Positions 23,501 to 36,900 of a stretch of 64,000 nt of DNA are shown piece by piece. A model generated the notes under the pieces. That model did no database searches. It was given only the letters and a program-made list of their open reading frames with translations, and was not told the origin of the DNA. This DNA is from Lingula anatina (taxonomy: Eukaryota > Brachiopoda > Lingulata > Lingulida > Lingulidae): contig NW_019775573.1 in NCBI RefSeq assembly GCF_001039355.2, positions 166,442 through 230,441 on the forward strand, given 5' to 3'. The first letter of the stretch is position 1. Each line of letters begins with the position of its first letter. Made by a program: the position numbers and the translations under genes.

Positions 23501-26496
23501 TCTCTTTAATGGAGGGGAATATTGGATCCGCATATCCCCGAATAATCCAATCAATTGATAACGTTTAAGGGGGATCGATACGTTATACACACACGTATTT
23601 GGCTACATGCCTCTTTTGTTTACCAGATTAAAAACCTTAATTGGGATTTTCAATTAAAGAAAGGCATAATTTTGGCCGATAAAGTCAGAAGTTGGTCAGG
23701 TGAGGGACATCTGTTTGAAATCAACACAGTTTTCTTACCAAAACCGCCGCTGTTACATCATCAGCTCGAGTTAACAAATTCACCTCAATGTATTTTAATG
23801 CCACATCATTATCTCATTACATGACGATGTATAAATCCGGATTACCTAAGTGGATGGTTAAAATAAACCTTACGAATATTAAACCCCCTTAAATATAACA
23901 AATAGAACATAAAGCATTATGAGAAACAGTTCAATTGGCAATACCGCTACCAGCTCACCCTCTGCCTATAAGTTTTGATTACATAATATGATATCTCCTA
24001 GTCACGAACATTAAGTCAACTTACGGCAAACGATAAATCGTTGCATAAAGGACATTAATGGCCTTTTTTTAGTGTTTGTTAGACAGCACTAACACTACTG
24101 AACATGTACGTTTGTTGATTGGAAATTATACCATTCCTTCCATTGTTTGTCATCTGTTTTTACCAAACACAGTGCGTGCTTATTTGTAGAACTGTTATTA
24201 GAATTAACAACCCCATCCGATACGCGCTCATTTCCTAGATTTGAGCTTAAGCCTAAATGGGGGCGCAGTATAAAGAAGAATTGCGATATTTTCGGTGAAT
24301 TCCATGGGATTTCTGCGCTCATTCAACACTGTAGTTCATACAATACGCAGGAAGCAAAACACTCCCTAGAATGGTTTCTGATTGCACTTGCAATTTGGGT
24401 CCGTAAATGTTAAATGTCAGGTTCGTTTTATTCATTCATTCATACATTCATTCAAACCGGCGCAAACAAACGAGTTTGCAGAGGGTTTTTTTTATTTCTT
24501 TTTTAATGCAATTCGCTCGTCATAAACGAGCGTGTAGCACAATCTCTTGCCACGTTACGTCTCTTACAGCTGGTGAAGCGTTGAAGCTCCACACATGACA
24601 TAATGAATCTTACGCGTATGTTTATAAAGCACATTTAAAATATTTATTATGACAAAAATGCCCTTTGGTATTACTTTAAGTTGAATTAACAAAACACTTA
24701 GTTTACATCAACGTAGTGTGAAAACAGCAAGAGTATTGAAATATTTATTGGCTTGTATTTCAACAATCAGTTTTATTTTTAACATAGTTATCGGTGTTTT
24801 AAGGAATGCAGACAACAATTAATGGAAAACGCGGAAGAGAATTAATCGATTGACAAATGTGCGTATAAAACAAGCACGAGCGTTAAGAGCCCTTGGTTTA
24901 AGCTGTGTGCCAACTTTTGGTCAATCACTGGTTTTGCAACCACAGACGAATTTCCCCTCCACTGCGATAGCAGGTCACATGTTATGATTCACCTGGCCTT
25001 TTCCAATAAGGTTCTGTTTGATCAATAACGTTCAGCCCGGAATTTTAAATTGGTCTTAACATTTATGACAAAATATAAGACTGGTTTGACCCAATCGTGG
25101 ACAAATAATACGAATTATTGGTCCAAGAACCAAGTTAAATCTGTGCGAGTGCAATTAATTGACTCTGATCCCAGTACGGCTTATGTTTCAGGCCAATGGT
25201 ACTATATTTGAGTGGATTTAGAGGTGTTATGGATTATTTTGAACAGAAGTAGACCAAACCATTGGTTTAAAGATTAGACCGATATTCTGGCCAAAGGTCT
25301 TTTGTGACACTAGCTTCCGATCCTGAAGTGAAGAGCAGAGCACATGCCACATTAATTAATTAAAACGCTCTAGGGAGAGCAGCTGGTTCACATTACTAAT
25401 GCTTCTGAAGTCACTGGTAAATACACAGTTCTCTTTTTTCCCTACTTTCAGTTGCCTGGGAGTTAATAAGCATCATTGCAACTAGTGACGATGCTGCAAT
25501 CTTGAATAACGCGACCAGGGACACGGCAGCTTATCAACGGATACTTCAAGCACGAAATGTAGTGAGCCAAAGCCTTGTTTTGCCGTTGATTGTTGACGAT
25601 TGCCGGTGGCTTGAAATCACGTTTTTCAGAAGGCAGTGTCATCAGTGAAACGAGACACCCACTCTAAATGACACTTTTTATAACCATGTGTTGCCAAAGA
25701 ACCACTCATCTCAACGAAATTACATCCTTAGCCATAGTACATTAACTCAAGGCCCCTGCGGACAATATAAAACACTAGATGCCGTTAGTACAATCAAATA
25801 GACACTGTAACAGTAAACTGCGGTCACCAGCGCCAATATCCTTCATTTGTAGCAAACGTGTTCACAGACGTAGAATACATGTCATCAGTGAACAATGACA
25901 AATATATTATCATAGAACACCCTGAGATTCAGGCCCCAAATTTCCTGGAAATCCCTGGGGATTCCGTTGTCTACTACTGCATTCAACGGACATTGCGGGG
26001 TCCTTTGAAACTAGGGGTGGCATATTAGCTATCACAATAAAAAAACTTATTTATCAATATGAATACATTTCTTATTTTATTATGTGCCAATCACTGGTTA
26101 GTAATCATTTTAAGCTTTTGATACAGCGGTACTTGCTATACATTCCCCGATTATAAGGAGTTCTTTATTGTGCATCAGCAATAGTCTTCATCACAATCCA
26201 CTGATATGTACATAGTTCATTACAAAGGCGATTTTATGTACTCTGTGTATACGTGTATTACTTTAACAAGTATGCGAGTAGGCAACAAACGATCTTTGTA
26301 CAACTGTAAGCAGTGAGTATTAAATTTACAATGGAATATTGATCAGATATGTTGAGAATGTCATTCCTTTCTTAGCATACCAGCATCCACGCTACAAATG
26401 TCTTTTTCAGTCGCATGTTCAAGAACCTTGCGCTTTGTACTAATGACGACTTCTCGGATGATTTTCAATTTTCTTTTTATCTCTTAAATGTTTTTC
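20536..26496. other. Gene-poor stretch after the opine dehydrogenase array
   Basis: About 6 kb with the 3' UTR of copy 4 at its start and the 3' UTR of the DUF4174 gene at its end (AATAAA on the minus strand near 26163). Open frames here are short and of random composition. Short A runs and AT-rich DNA only; no gene, RNA or definable element that I can support. Confidence 0.6.
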
Positions 26497-27599
26497 TCAG
26501 TAACAGTATATACCGTCTCTGGCCTGTTCTTGTATTTCTCTTCTGCGCATGGGCATTGTATCAATTAATCTAAATATTGTTGCCATAGAGGTTGGGTAGC
26601 GGTATGTGCGCTTTTTATAACCATCGGCACCAACCAGTACCATGTTGAATCGATCTTTTTCCAGCCCTAAGCAGTCTACGATTCTGTGTGCCTCTCTGTG
26701 ATTTAACTTCCGTGTCCGGGGCACGCCGAAATGCTGCTGGTACACCATCCAGGTGACTTTGGATCGGTCGACATCACGGACATTGAAAATTGCAATCACC
26801 GCCATGTCACGGAGAGACATTTCGCACACATTACTCTGCAAAATAAAACGACAAAAAAAGAGTTGATTCCATTTCTTTTATGACTGCGTGTGCATCTTTC
26901 GGTTGTAAACGCTTTATTAGATGATTCCTAAAGCCTAGATTACAATAGACATGCAATGTCCGTACAGTGCTCGTATACTACCCGTAAATCCGTCTGTGCT
27001 GAGGCAGACAATTGGCGTGCGAAATCTTACGAAATCGTACGGAATTACGGTCTCTAATGCCTCTCCGATTTGGTCTAAATGAGGCCTAGATTACTTAAAT
27101 ATAATTTTTAGTACAATTTTAATTTTGACATCGTTAGTAGCCACGGGTTACGGATTGTACGTATAAACATTACGGTGCCGTGTCATTTCTATCACATGAC
27201 CTTGAAGAGGCCGTGCAAAATCGTACGAATGCGTGCAGATCAGGGAAGGTCATGTGTTTTTAAAGCCTAGGTCCCAACCGAACGTACGGGCTGCTACGTG
27301 TGGTCTACGGCCAAAAAATGGGGAAAACGTGGGAGTTCGTGCGTGAGGAGCACGTCCATCGTGCGACTTTTGGAGGACGCAAACAGCACGTAGAAACTTT
27401 TCATCAATTACTTGATTTCTTCCCTGCGATCTAGCTAAGTCCTAGCCGGACGCAAGGAACTTAAAAACCGTGCGTCCAAAACGTAGTTGGGACCTAAGCT
27501 TAAGGGATGACAAGAAAAAGGGTACATTCGAGGCTCAAGAGCGGGAAGGTCATGTGTGTACTTATAAAACCGGTATAGTGTATAGTGAAAAAATATAGT

Positions 27600-27639
<40 letters not shown>

Positions 27640-27765
27640 TTGGAAATAGACAGGCATAGAGCATAATTAGGGGCTAATTCACTCACTTTGATTTCTCTTG
27701 ACTGCTGCTGGTAGGCCTGATCTCCCATAGATGGCGACGCTATCACCAATACCCTGCTCTGCCAT
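26497..27765 (-). CDS. 3' exons of a DUF4174-domain protein (CCDC80/SRPX type)
   Basis: Two exons join in phase: 27687-27765 (26 codons after one carried base) and the last exon 26497-26835 (112 residues and TGA). The first gives the opening strand VLVIASPSMGDQAYQQQ, the second VIAIFNV, MVLVGADGYKKR and IFRLIDTMPMRRREI. This order, a nucleotide-fold-like core ending in the F-IDxMPMRxxEM-type motif, is the DUF4174 signature found in CCDC80 and SRPX extracellular proteins. Acceptors (TTTTGCAG; CTACGTTCAG) and donor (AAA-GTGAGT) fit. At least one upstream exon, which should carry a signal peptide, was not found. Function is unproven; the domain resembles thioredoxin-like folds. The upstream exon has a second copy at 28699-28777. 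Confidence 0.75.
27260..27503. mobile_element. MITE with TTAA target duplication, inside the DUF4174 intron region
   Basis: Ends AGCCTAGGTCCCAAC and GTTGGGACCTAAGC form terminal inverted repeats of about 20 bases, flanked on both sides by TTAA (27260-27263 and 27500-27503). TTAA duplication is typical of piggyBac-like elements. No coding capacity. The left end of the roughly 1 kb duplication (27320) lies inside it. Confidence 0.65.
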
Positions 27766-28339
27766 CTGAACGTAGGTAAACAAACCTAGCAAAAAGAAAT
27801 ATAGAGCTTAAATTTGAAAAAAATATTAAGATACTGGCCAAATAGAAATTATAGACCAAAAACTACCTACGTGTGATCTTACTCGGAACCAGCAGTAGGC
27901 AGAATCCCATTTGCCAAAAAGTACCAGCGCAAATACTACAAACCCGAGCTTATACATAGTTTAAATATTTTTCAAAAGAAGTGTGTTTCTTGCCCAAGCG
28001 ATCCAGGGGCTAACAGTAGGAGTACCGTAGAAAAATACCAGTGCATCTGTTCCGTTCACAAGCTTTTATAGTGCACTGTATCTGAACTCCAAAAGACCAT
28101 GCTGAGTTAATCAACCCACAGTTTTATAATATGCTTTTTCACGTGACGTTACACGCGGGAAAGTGGTAGAAGCTGATAAACAGCGCCATGTTTGCACGTG
28201 TTTGGTCGTTGACGTCAAAATTAGTTAAGCGTTCATTGACAAGGTATTGTTTGAGCGCTTCATGACGTCCGGAAACCGTTTTTGTTCGTTTTGTATTTGT
28301 TTCTTTCACAGCCCCCCTTGAAATTTCATACTCGTTAAG
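27320..28339. repeat. Direct duplication, copy A
   Basis: About 1020 bases that recur at 28341-29353 with only a few substitutions and length changes in the CT and A runs. Contains the exon at 27687-27765, a (CT)n run (27602-27638) and a block with CACGTGACGTTAC and TTGACGTCAA motifs. Confidence 0.95.
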
Positions 28340-28340
28340 N
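28340..28340. other. Single N at the duplication seam
   Basis: One N joins the last base of copy A to the first base of copy B. Copy B starts in the middle of the MITE, which fits two overlapping contigs or haplotypes joined end to end. Confidence 0.85.
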
Positions 28341-29353
28341 GGGGAAAACGTGGGAGTTCGTGCGTGAGGAGCACGTCCATCGTGCGACTTTTGGAGGACG
28401 CAAACAGCACGTAGAAACTTTTCATCAATTACTTGATTTCTTCCCTGCGATCTAGCTAAGTCCTAGCCGGACGCAAGGAACTTAAAAACCGTGCGTCCAA
28501 AACGTAGTTGGGACCTAAGCTTAAGGGATGACAAGAAAAGGGTACATTCGAGGCTAAAGAGAGGGAAGGTCATGTGTGTACTTATAAAACCGGTATAGTG
28601 TATAGTGAAAAAATATAGTGTTCTCTCTCTCTCTCTCTCTCTCTCTCTCCTTTGGAAATAGACAGGCATAGAGCATAATTAGGGGCTAATTCACTCACTT
28701 TGATTTCTCTTGACTGCTGCTGGTAGGCCTGATCTCCCATAGATGGCGACGCTATCACCAATACCCTGCTCTGCCATCTGAACGTAGGTAAACAAACCTA
28801 GCAAAAAGAAATATAGAGCTTAAATTTGAAAAAAAAAAATTAAAATACTGGCCAAATAGAAATCATAGACCAAAAACTACCTACGTGTGATCTTACTCGG
28901 AACCAGCAGTAGGCAGAATCCCATTTGCCAAAAAGTACCAGCGCAAATACTACAAACCCGAGCTTATACATAGTTTAAATATTTTTCAAAAGAAGTGTGT
29001 TTCTTGCCCAAGCGATCCAGGGGCTAACAGTAGGAGTACCGTAGAAAAATACCAGTGCATCTGTTCCGTTCACAAGCTTTTATAGTGCCCTGTATCTGAA
29101 CTCCAAAAGACCATGCTGAGTTAATCAACCCACAGTTTTATAATATGCTTTTTCACGTGACGTTACACGCGGGAAAGTGGTAGAAGCTGATAAACAGCGC
29201 CATGTTTGCACGTGTTTGGTCGTTGACGTCAAAATTAGTTAAGCGTTCATTGACAAGGTATTGTTTGAGCGCTTCATGACGTCCGGAAACCGTTTTTGTT
29301 CGTTTTGTATTTGTTTCTTTCACAGCCTCCCTTGAAATTTCATACTCGTTAAG
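28341..29353. repeat. Direct duplication, copy B
   Basis: Near-identical to 27320-28339, including a second copy of the DUF4174 exon (28699-28777, same splice sites) and a shorter (CT)n run (28622-28650). Similarity ends at 29353. Confidence 0.95.
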
Positions 29354-30002
29354 ATTGCTTGTACTTTAACAATGCGATTTTATTTCAAACAGGTGTTTGC
29401 TTATTTATTGACGAACTGAAAGATTTCGGGAAATGTTTCGAGAAGTCAAACCCCGCGACTACACAACATATTTTATCGTCCAATCCGTGAGTGTGACACG
29501 GTATTCAAACTTTCTATATCATTCTATGGACATTCATATTTTGTTTCCAATCCCCATCGAGCCCAGTATTTTGCAAACTCGACCAGAGAGATACAGCAGT
29601 GAAGCCGAAGCAGGAAGCCCACAGCTGTAGACAATTAGCTCAACTACTGACTATCTAAAAGAGATAATAAAATGAAAATAAATAAAGTAAGTAAAATTTA
29701 TATAATTCAAATTACAGTAGAATTACTTGTATGATCTACCCAGAACCTTGGATATTTTCTTCTATCTAAACCCAAGCAATCAACAGTCTTAAATATTTTT
29801 TAAAAAACACTAATCCATGGTTGCCACAGTTCTTGTGTATGAAAGATTTCTGGGTGTGGGCGCAGGAGGTTACATAGGGAAACAGGATAGTGAAAGAAAA
29901 TAAATTTCCTTCGTGTCATCTGTTGTGTTAGAACGCGACCCGTTGCAAGTTCCTAACCCATCCTCTAGATCCTCGTTTAGATAATAGAATTCTACTGGAA
30001 AG

Positions 30003-30174
30003 CCGGTGTAACAAGAATGGTAGTCCGCTAGGAACAGTGGTCCGTTCCCCTTTACATTGTACAGGTGGCATTCGTCCCATATATTAACCCCAATACTCCA
30101 ACTAACCCCAACCTGTAGTAATCATGTGGGACCCCGGACTTCCATACCTAGAACTACCATTTCTGTCACACCGG
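30003..30174. mobile_element. Short MITE with CCGGTGT ends
   Basis: CCGGTGTAACAAGAATGGTA at the left is mirrored by TACCATTTCTGTCACACCGG at the right, with 3 mismatches in 20 bases. The 172-base element has no reading frame. Confidence 0.65.
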
Positions 30175-30446
30175 TCAATGTTTAGTCTTTTGCACTGTTT
30201 CCAGGTCAAAGAATCGGCGCAACAATGTCAGAACATAGGCAAAGGTCAGCAGTATCTCCTTTGCATTTCTTTACACTATGAATATCGTGTATTTAAGCTC
30301 TAAAACTGATACTGATGCCACTGGTAATGCTGCGTGTTGACAGATAACAGAGCCTTTTAAAAGCCTGGCGGAATTCGCCATGTTGGGAAGTTCGAGTGGT
30401 TCTCGTACTGCACTTTCTTGTGCGTATTTCTTTTTCTTGTTTGTTT

Positions 30447-30512
30447 ATTCTGAATTGCCTACAAAGTGAGTCCTATATCATTCTGAATTGCCTGCAAAGT
30501 GAGTCCTGTATC
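30447..30512. repeat. Tandem repeat, two units of about 33 bases
   Basis: TCTGAATTGCCTACAAAGTG and TCTGAATTGCCTGCAAAGTG occur 33 bases apart, with the rest of the unit also shared. Confidence 0.8.
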
Positions 30513-33146
30513 GTTTTCAATTATTTTATTGCATGTTTTGCATTTATTTCGAACAATCTAATCGCAAGAATCATGCAATAAATAAATGAGCAGTTAAAAA
30601 TAAACACACACAGTTACTGTACTTACCAATTACTGTGCATCGATTTCCGAAGATTTAAAAATGAAAAAAATATAGAAACTGAAACCAAAACTTAATTTCA
30701 CATAGGCCGAAGTTTATAAACATGTATCGCTTTTTATTTTACTTTGCTTTTATCAGCGTAGAAAGAAAAAGCGCTATGAAATATTACAACGGGATCCAGT
30801 GCGAGAATTTGTAAAAACCAAAATTTCGTTTAAAATTGTCAATCTTTCGTGTTTTGTTGTTTACCAAAACTTCCCAAGACTGATTTCCTTCCAGGGACCC
30901 TGCTAGTTCTATTTTACGGTGCCTGGGGCGACTCACAAACAGCCAAAATTCAGAACAGAAAATGTACTCTTAACAAAACCCAGCCATGTTTGAACAACTT
31001 GGCAACTCACCACGGTCGTTACGTAATGTATCAGTTCAGCTGGCCCACAGCGCAAAACAAGTAAAATAATCTTTAAGAAAGTCTCCTTTTGAGACATGTA
31101 AAATTAAACGTGGCCTTTTGCATCACTGAGTCAGCAACATCAGCAGCGCCGTTGGTACAGTATAAGATATTGTGTTTAGAACGGAGATGTGTAGAATATA
31201 GGAAGAGCGCCCTATCTAACAATTGTACTACGATATGATGGGATGATTTTGCAACGTAGCCGTAGTAAGAACAGGAGTGGATCCAGAGATATTTTCTGAC
31301 AGTATACCAAATTATCTATGTTGATCCATCCTACATTTTTGATGGTCTTCCAACAGAAAAAAAAAATAGATACCCGGCAATGTAAACTTTAAAATCTGAC
31401 CGTCTTCCGGAAGACCCAGAAGACGGTTTCAATACGCCGCTGAAGAAGGCAGAGAAAGTTCTCATATGATACGAAATAATCAACGCAGATTCTGTATGCC
31501 AGTAACTGCAGTGCTCAAAAAGTCAAAGTCGTCATAGGCACCACAGCCACTTGTTCATGAATTCGAGTTCTTTTGTCTAGAAATCGATTTTTGCGGTTAC
31601 TATGAGAACAAAACTATGATAAACGTTGGTGGGTGGACCCGTTATACTCAAAATGCAGTCAGCATCGTGTCTACGTGTACGCTAGTAATATCACAGAGCA
31701 ATTAACCACGTGCGGGCTAGTCTCTGAAGCGGAAGCCAGCACTACTGGTTTGGCTCCCGGTTCCCGTTTGACCGGGCAATGCACTTGTAAAAAAAGGCAA
31801 TCTTCCACGTGTTTACCAACGTGTTGGTTTCTGAATTGGGAAGTCACGGGAACGAATATGTGTTCTGTAGTACCGAAACAAATTACCTTTGCAAAAAAAA
31901 GGTAATAAATTAGATAAATATTTGAGTAAAAGTTAATTTTGAATGCTTAACTTCGAGTAATTTCGAAAATGTTTCTAGCCTGCTATTTTCTTTTCTTTTC
32001 TATAACTATCTTCACAGAGAATGCAGAAGTCTTTTGCATATAAAATCTTTACTTTCTGTTAGACATTTTGATCTGTTCATAAAATGTCAACAGCATTTTG
32101 ATAGAAATCAACTCAAAAGTTGCTGATATTTATTTACTTGTTAAATTATTTATATATAATTTTCAAGTGGACGGTTCATTTGGGTCCTTGCCCACTGCCC
32201 AAACCCTCGTCTCACATTTTTTATTACCCCAAATGACTAGATGCTCCTCAGTCAGTCATTCACACTTTGGATGTAAAGACGCCTGCAGTTGTATTATTTT
32301 ACATGCATATACACCAGAAATGACAGAATACTTATTTGGTTCGTTTACTTGAAATATTGGGTTCAATGGGCCAAGAAGGCTTTTTGTTATCATGCTCTGA
32401 CCTGAGCGCCGTGACAGTGCTACTAATGCAATAAGCATCTATCGACTGGGAAAATACTAGAACCATCAATCACTTTATTTTCACGGATTATACATGTTAC
32501 GCTTGTCCATGTACTACAGGCCTGCACATTTCTACACGAACATTATGAGCGCTTCAATGTGTCAGTTGTTGGTACCTCACTACCATTATATCAATATATC
32601 TCCGCTTGACTCTGAAATCACACGTAAAAAAAGCAGTCGGGAAGCTTACGAATGTGTCTAAAGATCATTGCTCAACTAATGCAATCAGTCAAGTTTTCTT
32701 CATATCGCCTTCATTATGCTCTTTCTGCAGCGCACCTCCCCGTCTCATTAGGTATACTGGAAGACTGAGCATCAAGCAGGAAATACCACACAGTGCCAGA
32801 CTGAACTGAAAGTTTGAAAAGTACAGTTTTGAAAATAATCTCAAGAATATCGGGCGCTTAAGTAACGCATTCTCTGTCACCAATTTCTGGTCAATGTTGA
32901 TCCTAGTAAGCATTTTATTAGTTTGGAGTAATTGCCTTTACAGCCTAAATACGAGCAGATGATTAATGCATGCTGATACAAACAAAATGAGAACACACCA
33001 TTTAAGGGTACAAACAACATGTTTCCCATCTGCTTTAGGATAGGGAAAATTGCGCATGAAGCAAAAGTAATGTATTTTGGCAAATTACATCCATTCACAT
33101 GCGCCGACTTAATCTAGCGGACGCCATTGTGTTAAATCGGATGACG

Positions 33147-33948
33147 TTACACGAAAAAGTGAAAATATCCAAGAATGAAAGCAATAATTACATAGAGTGG
33201 ATCGCTGTCAAGATCACTCTTCAGCCAGAAGAACAGTGGGAACTGTAAGGCACCTATCAATGTAGTAATAGCGCGCTGCACGGAGTACGTCTTCCCGAAA
33301 TGTTGACGTGGAAATCTATTAAGCATATTAACAGGATTAGGTTAACAAAAAAAAAGAAAAAAAAAAAAAAAAAAATTACAAAGCAAAATACTGTTTTACC
33401 AATACATAATTAATATAAACCATTATTTTGCCAAAGCTCGTTTTTGATAGATACAAAACTGCAACCTTTTCGTAATTTTCCTTTTGTGCAATTGTGTGTA
33501 TTGATCATAAAAAATACAAGACTTCGTAGAATTTTATCATTTTGTTTCCATATACAATGTATCAAGTAGACCAACTACAATAACGATTTAGAAGTACTCA
33601 CGCATATGCGATAAATGTAATGTGCGCTCCGAATGTGAAGGTCCGTAGTGTACAATGAAGCAGCATCGACACATACTGTATCTCCAGTATCGGCACTGCG
33701 CATGTCACCCACAGCAGGAGTCCTGACACACACGTGACCACGAAGCAGCCAATAAATACTTTAGGTTCCGCTGAAAGAATAATATGTTTGATTTTCATGT
33801 TAAGTATTTTTCGGTAACTTTACAAAGTATTTAATTTACATTTCATTGTTTTTGTACGGATGCAAATTTATTAACTCCATCGTATTCTCTGTATAATGCT
33901 ACTTTTGGAGTAACTAGGCTATTATTGAGTATGTGCCTATCGTTTATC

Positions 33949-33997
<49 letters not shown>

Positions 33998-36900
33998 TGA
34001 ATCATACCCCGGCCACTGTGTTGCATGTCAACTAAATGCCCAGCTACTAAAGCAAGGGGAACACTAGATGCAAGCTGGAGGTAGCCAAACACGTTGGTAT
34101 AGTGGCTTACTGAGTAAAAATAAAAGAACAAAAAGACTAAAACCCAAATCTTTTACTAAATTGCATATCTCAAAAATCAACGAAGTAAGTTTAATAGTTT
34201 AAATAAAGCATTTTGAAAAATACAAACCATAATAAAGATATACTATTTTTAATGTTTTCAATGCATCTTTAATATATTTACATAAATGTTTCGGTGGAGG
34301 AATCTGGATTCCGAGGGGATAATATAAATGATATGTATGTTATATAAATTCAAACAGACTGAGGCGAAAATTGTACTTGCTTGCATTAAGATCGCCATTC
34401 GACCTATATTCCAGTAGTGCGTTGAAACTGCCAAAATATGCGTTCAAAATGAGGAAACTACAGGAAAACCAAAGTTCTGTCAACCAGAACATGGGGCTCT
34501 TCAAAACAGAACTGAATGGAATATATTCTTCAACGCTGGTTGGTTCAATGTTGGTTTTGCTTTCCTTGGGAATTGGTTCATCTACGCCAAGTCCCACAAG
34601 CTCTGCCCCCGATGGACCAACGCCTTTTGCGGATGGTTGATGCTGAACAGAAATCACGGCAACGCTCAGACAAGGCTGTTTTAGGTTTCCTTCAGTTTGC
34701 ACAGTCTTCCAGAGTGTTGCAAGCCTCGTTAAATTCGCCGGATCATCAGAAGGCATGTCATTATGCGCACCCCATTCTTGGTGGATGTATCTACCAATTT
34801 CTGAATCAGCTTCCAGTGCTTTGTTATCATACGAAGGACTCACTCCGAACTCGCCGCTGTTGTTTGTCTTCTAATGGTATATGAGAAGAAATGATGATAA
34901 AAACTATATTATATTTACAGTATATACTCTTTACTTATGCGTTATTACTCTATGTTACTATTCATACAATTAATAATTTTTACCGGATTCTGGATTGAAT
35001 TTTTTCACCATGCTCTACAATTATTGTTCTTAAAGTCAACCTTTGAAGAGCCTTATATAATTTGGTTCTACTTTTCACCTTTACTGCCTCAGCATCACTG
35101 GGCGCGCTGCCAGGCACCAGGCACCCAGAATGGCCTACATTACCAATGCCTTTACCCTCTTCAGATTTGTCAGGCACTGCCTCACGAGGTGGCAGCACAA
35201 TCGAGGTAGCAGTTGCGATGATAAACGTCCCACAACCCATAGCAATAAATGAAAGGCGGTAGGGAAACCCCGCATCATAGGCTAACTGGAAGAGTTTGAA
35301 AGAAATAGATCCCGTTGATTGGGATATATCCACGTTGATGTCAAATAACCCGTGTAGCTGTAACAAATTACCAAATGAAACTGTTGGCATTAAGGCGTAT
35401 TCTACGTATTTTCATTATCGTTCCCAACGGGTTTGATCTTAAAGGGATAATAACTCTTCGTTTCGGCCAAAAAATTATTTTTCCTGGAGTAAACAACAAT
35501 TTTCCCATACTTACCAATGGTTAATAAATCCATTTTCACATTCAAAGTTAGTCCCTGGTTTTTTTCTAAAAGTTTGGTTTTTTGTTAAAATCTCTTAAGA
35601 GATTTTAACAGAGTATAGCCATCAATGGAGGTCACGTGGTCTAAAGACAAGCTCAGATATCAGAATAATAGCTATAACTGCCGTTTTTGTGGTAAAACAG
35701 AATGTATTTTATTTCTATGAGTTATTCACAATGTTTTTATTGTGAAATATAGATCTCATATGAAGAGTTATTATCCCTTTAAAGTTTATTCTATAGTTAA
35801 TAACATGGTAAACGAAGATAAATGCATTATAAGTACCAACATTTTGGAACCCTGTATATGTTGCAATTTTCATCGACACAATTTGATAGGGTTTCTGATT
35901 TTGAAGGATTGCCACAAATTTCCCATTCGCTCAAAAAGCACCCGTTGTGGTGTTATGTTTACTGTGCTTTACCACACAAGGAATTTAATCCGAAAAAATT
36001 GGTGGTGCAGACGCACATTGTCATATATACCTTAACTAACAAAAAACTGAAAGAGCTCATATCGGCTGCACCAGAGACAAGGGCACCTATGGTGGATTTC
36101 TTTGTTGGGAATAGCGACGCCAGCTGCATATCTGATGTCATAAGCATATTGCCTCCAAATAGATGAAGAGTAGCCCCTGGAAACAAGAGCCATTCTAACC
36201 CTGGAACGAAACAAAGCAGGAAACGAATTATGATTCATAAAGCTGTTTAATGATCTTGTTTTTACGATTTAAACACCGACGCCCAAAGGATGTTTAGTCT
36301 TATCAAATAAAGATGATGCAATTGAAAGAATAAGATTTCAAGGTCAGCTAAGAATAACTGCATATACAGTAAAGGTGAAATCTAAAAATCTGTTTCTGCC
36401 TTATTTCTGCTGTATTTATTTTTTCATGCTATCCGTTTTGAAATTTTCTGTACTTTTGTGTAACCGTTAAATGGTTCACGTCTCTTTGCTAAAGTTATAT
36501 ATTAAAGTAATATACAGGTGATGCCAATATAAAATCATTACCTGGCTCGGAGAAGGCCATCAGAAGACATCCACCCACACTTAAAACTCTGCAGAAAAAA
36601 ATAGAATAAAGTCAATAACGGCTAAAGAATAGGTTATTTACTGATATATCGTAAACTATACTTTAAGTAAGTCTTAAGCACTTGAGGGGTCTGTTCATTG
36701 TGGATATTGACTAAAACGCGACTTCTTAGGTCGCATTCAGAACAAATGATCCTTGGAGCTACTGGTCCGCGGATCAAATATGGCGGACTCTACATGGAAG
36801 CAAGACCGGCTTCTCCTTTAATGGTCTCCCCGCCTCCATACGGATCAAATTTCGTCTTCAAGGTTTAATTGCAAGGCCCCTGCATGGAGGGCACGTGTGG

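Larger units (their letters stand above)
29354..33146. other. Stretch between the DUF4174 and SLC43 genes
   Basis: Contains a MITE (30003-30174), a two-unit tandem repeat (30447-30512) and the SLC43 3' UTR (AATAAA on the minus strand near 32911). The missing 5' exon(s) of the DUF4174 gene may be here. No recognisable coding exon otherwise. Confidence 0.6.

Noticed and set aside
18275-26040. Loose similarity between 18340-18422 and 25950-26040 (CCTTTGAAACT-GGGGTG)
   Set aside because: Only about 20-25 bases match well; not enough to call a repeat family.
31633-31905. 90-codon Cys-containing open frame
   Set aside because: No signal peptide, no regular Cys spacing and no splice support.
34371-34884. 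Two + strand open frames of about 90 and 120 codons
   Set aside because: Antisense shadows of SLC43 exon 5, which fits the family in sequence and phase.
35742-36166. + strand open frames of 97 and 114 codons
   Set aside because: They run through the end of a MITE and antisense to SLC43 exon 3.
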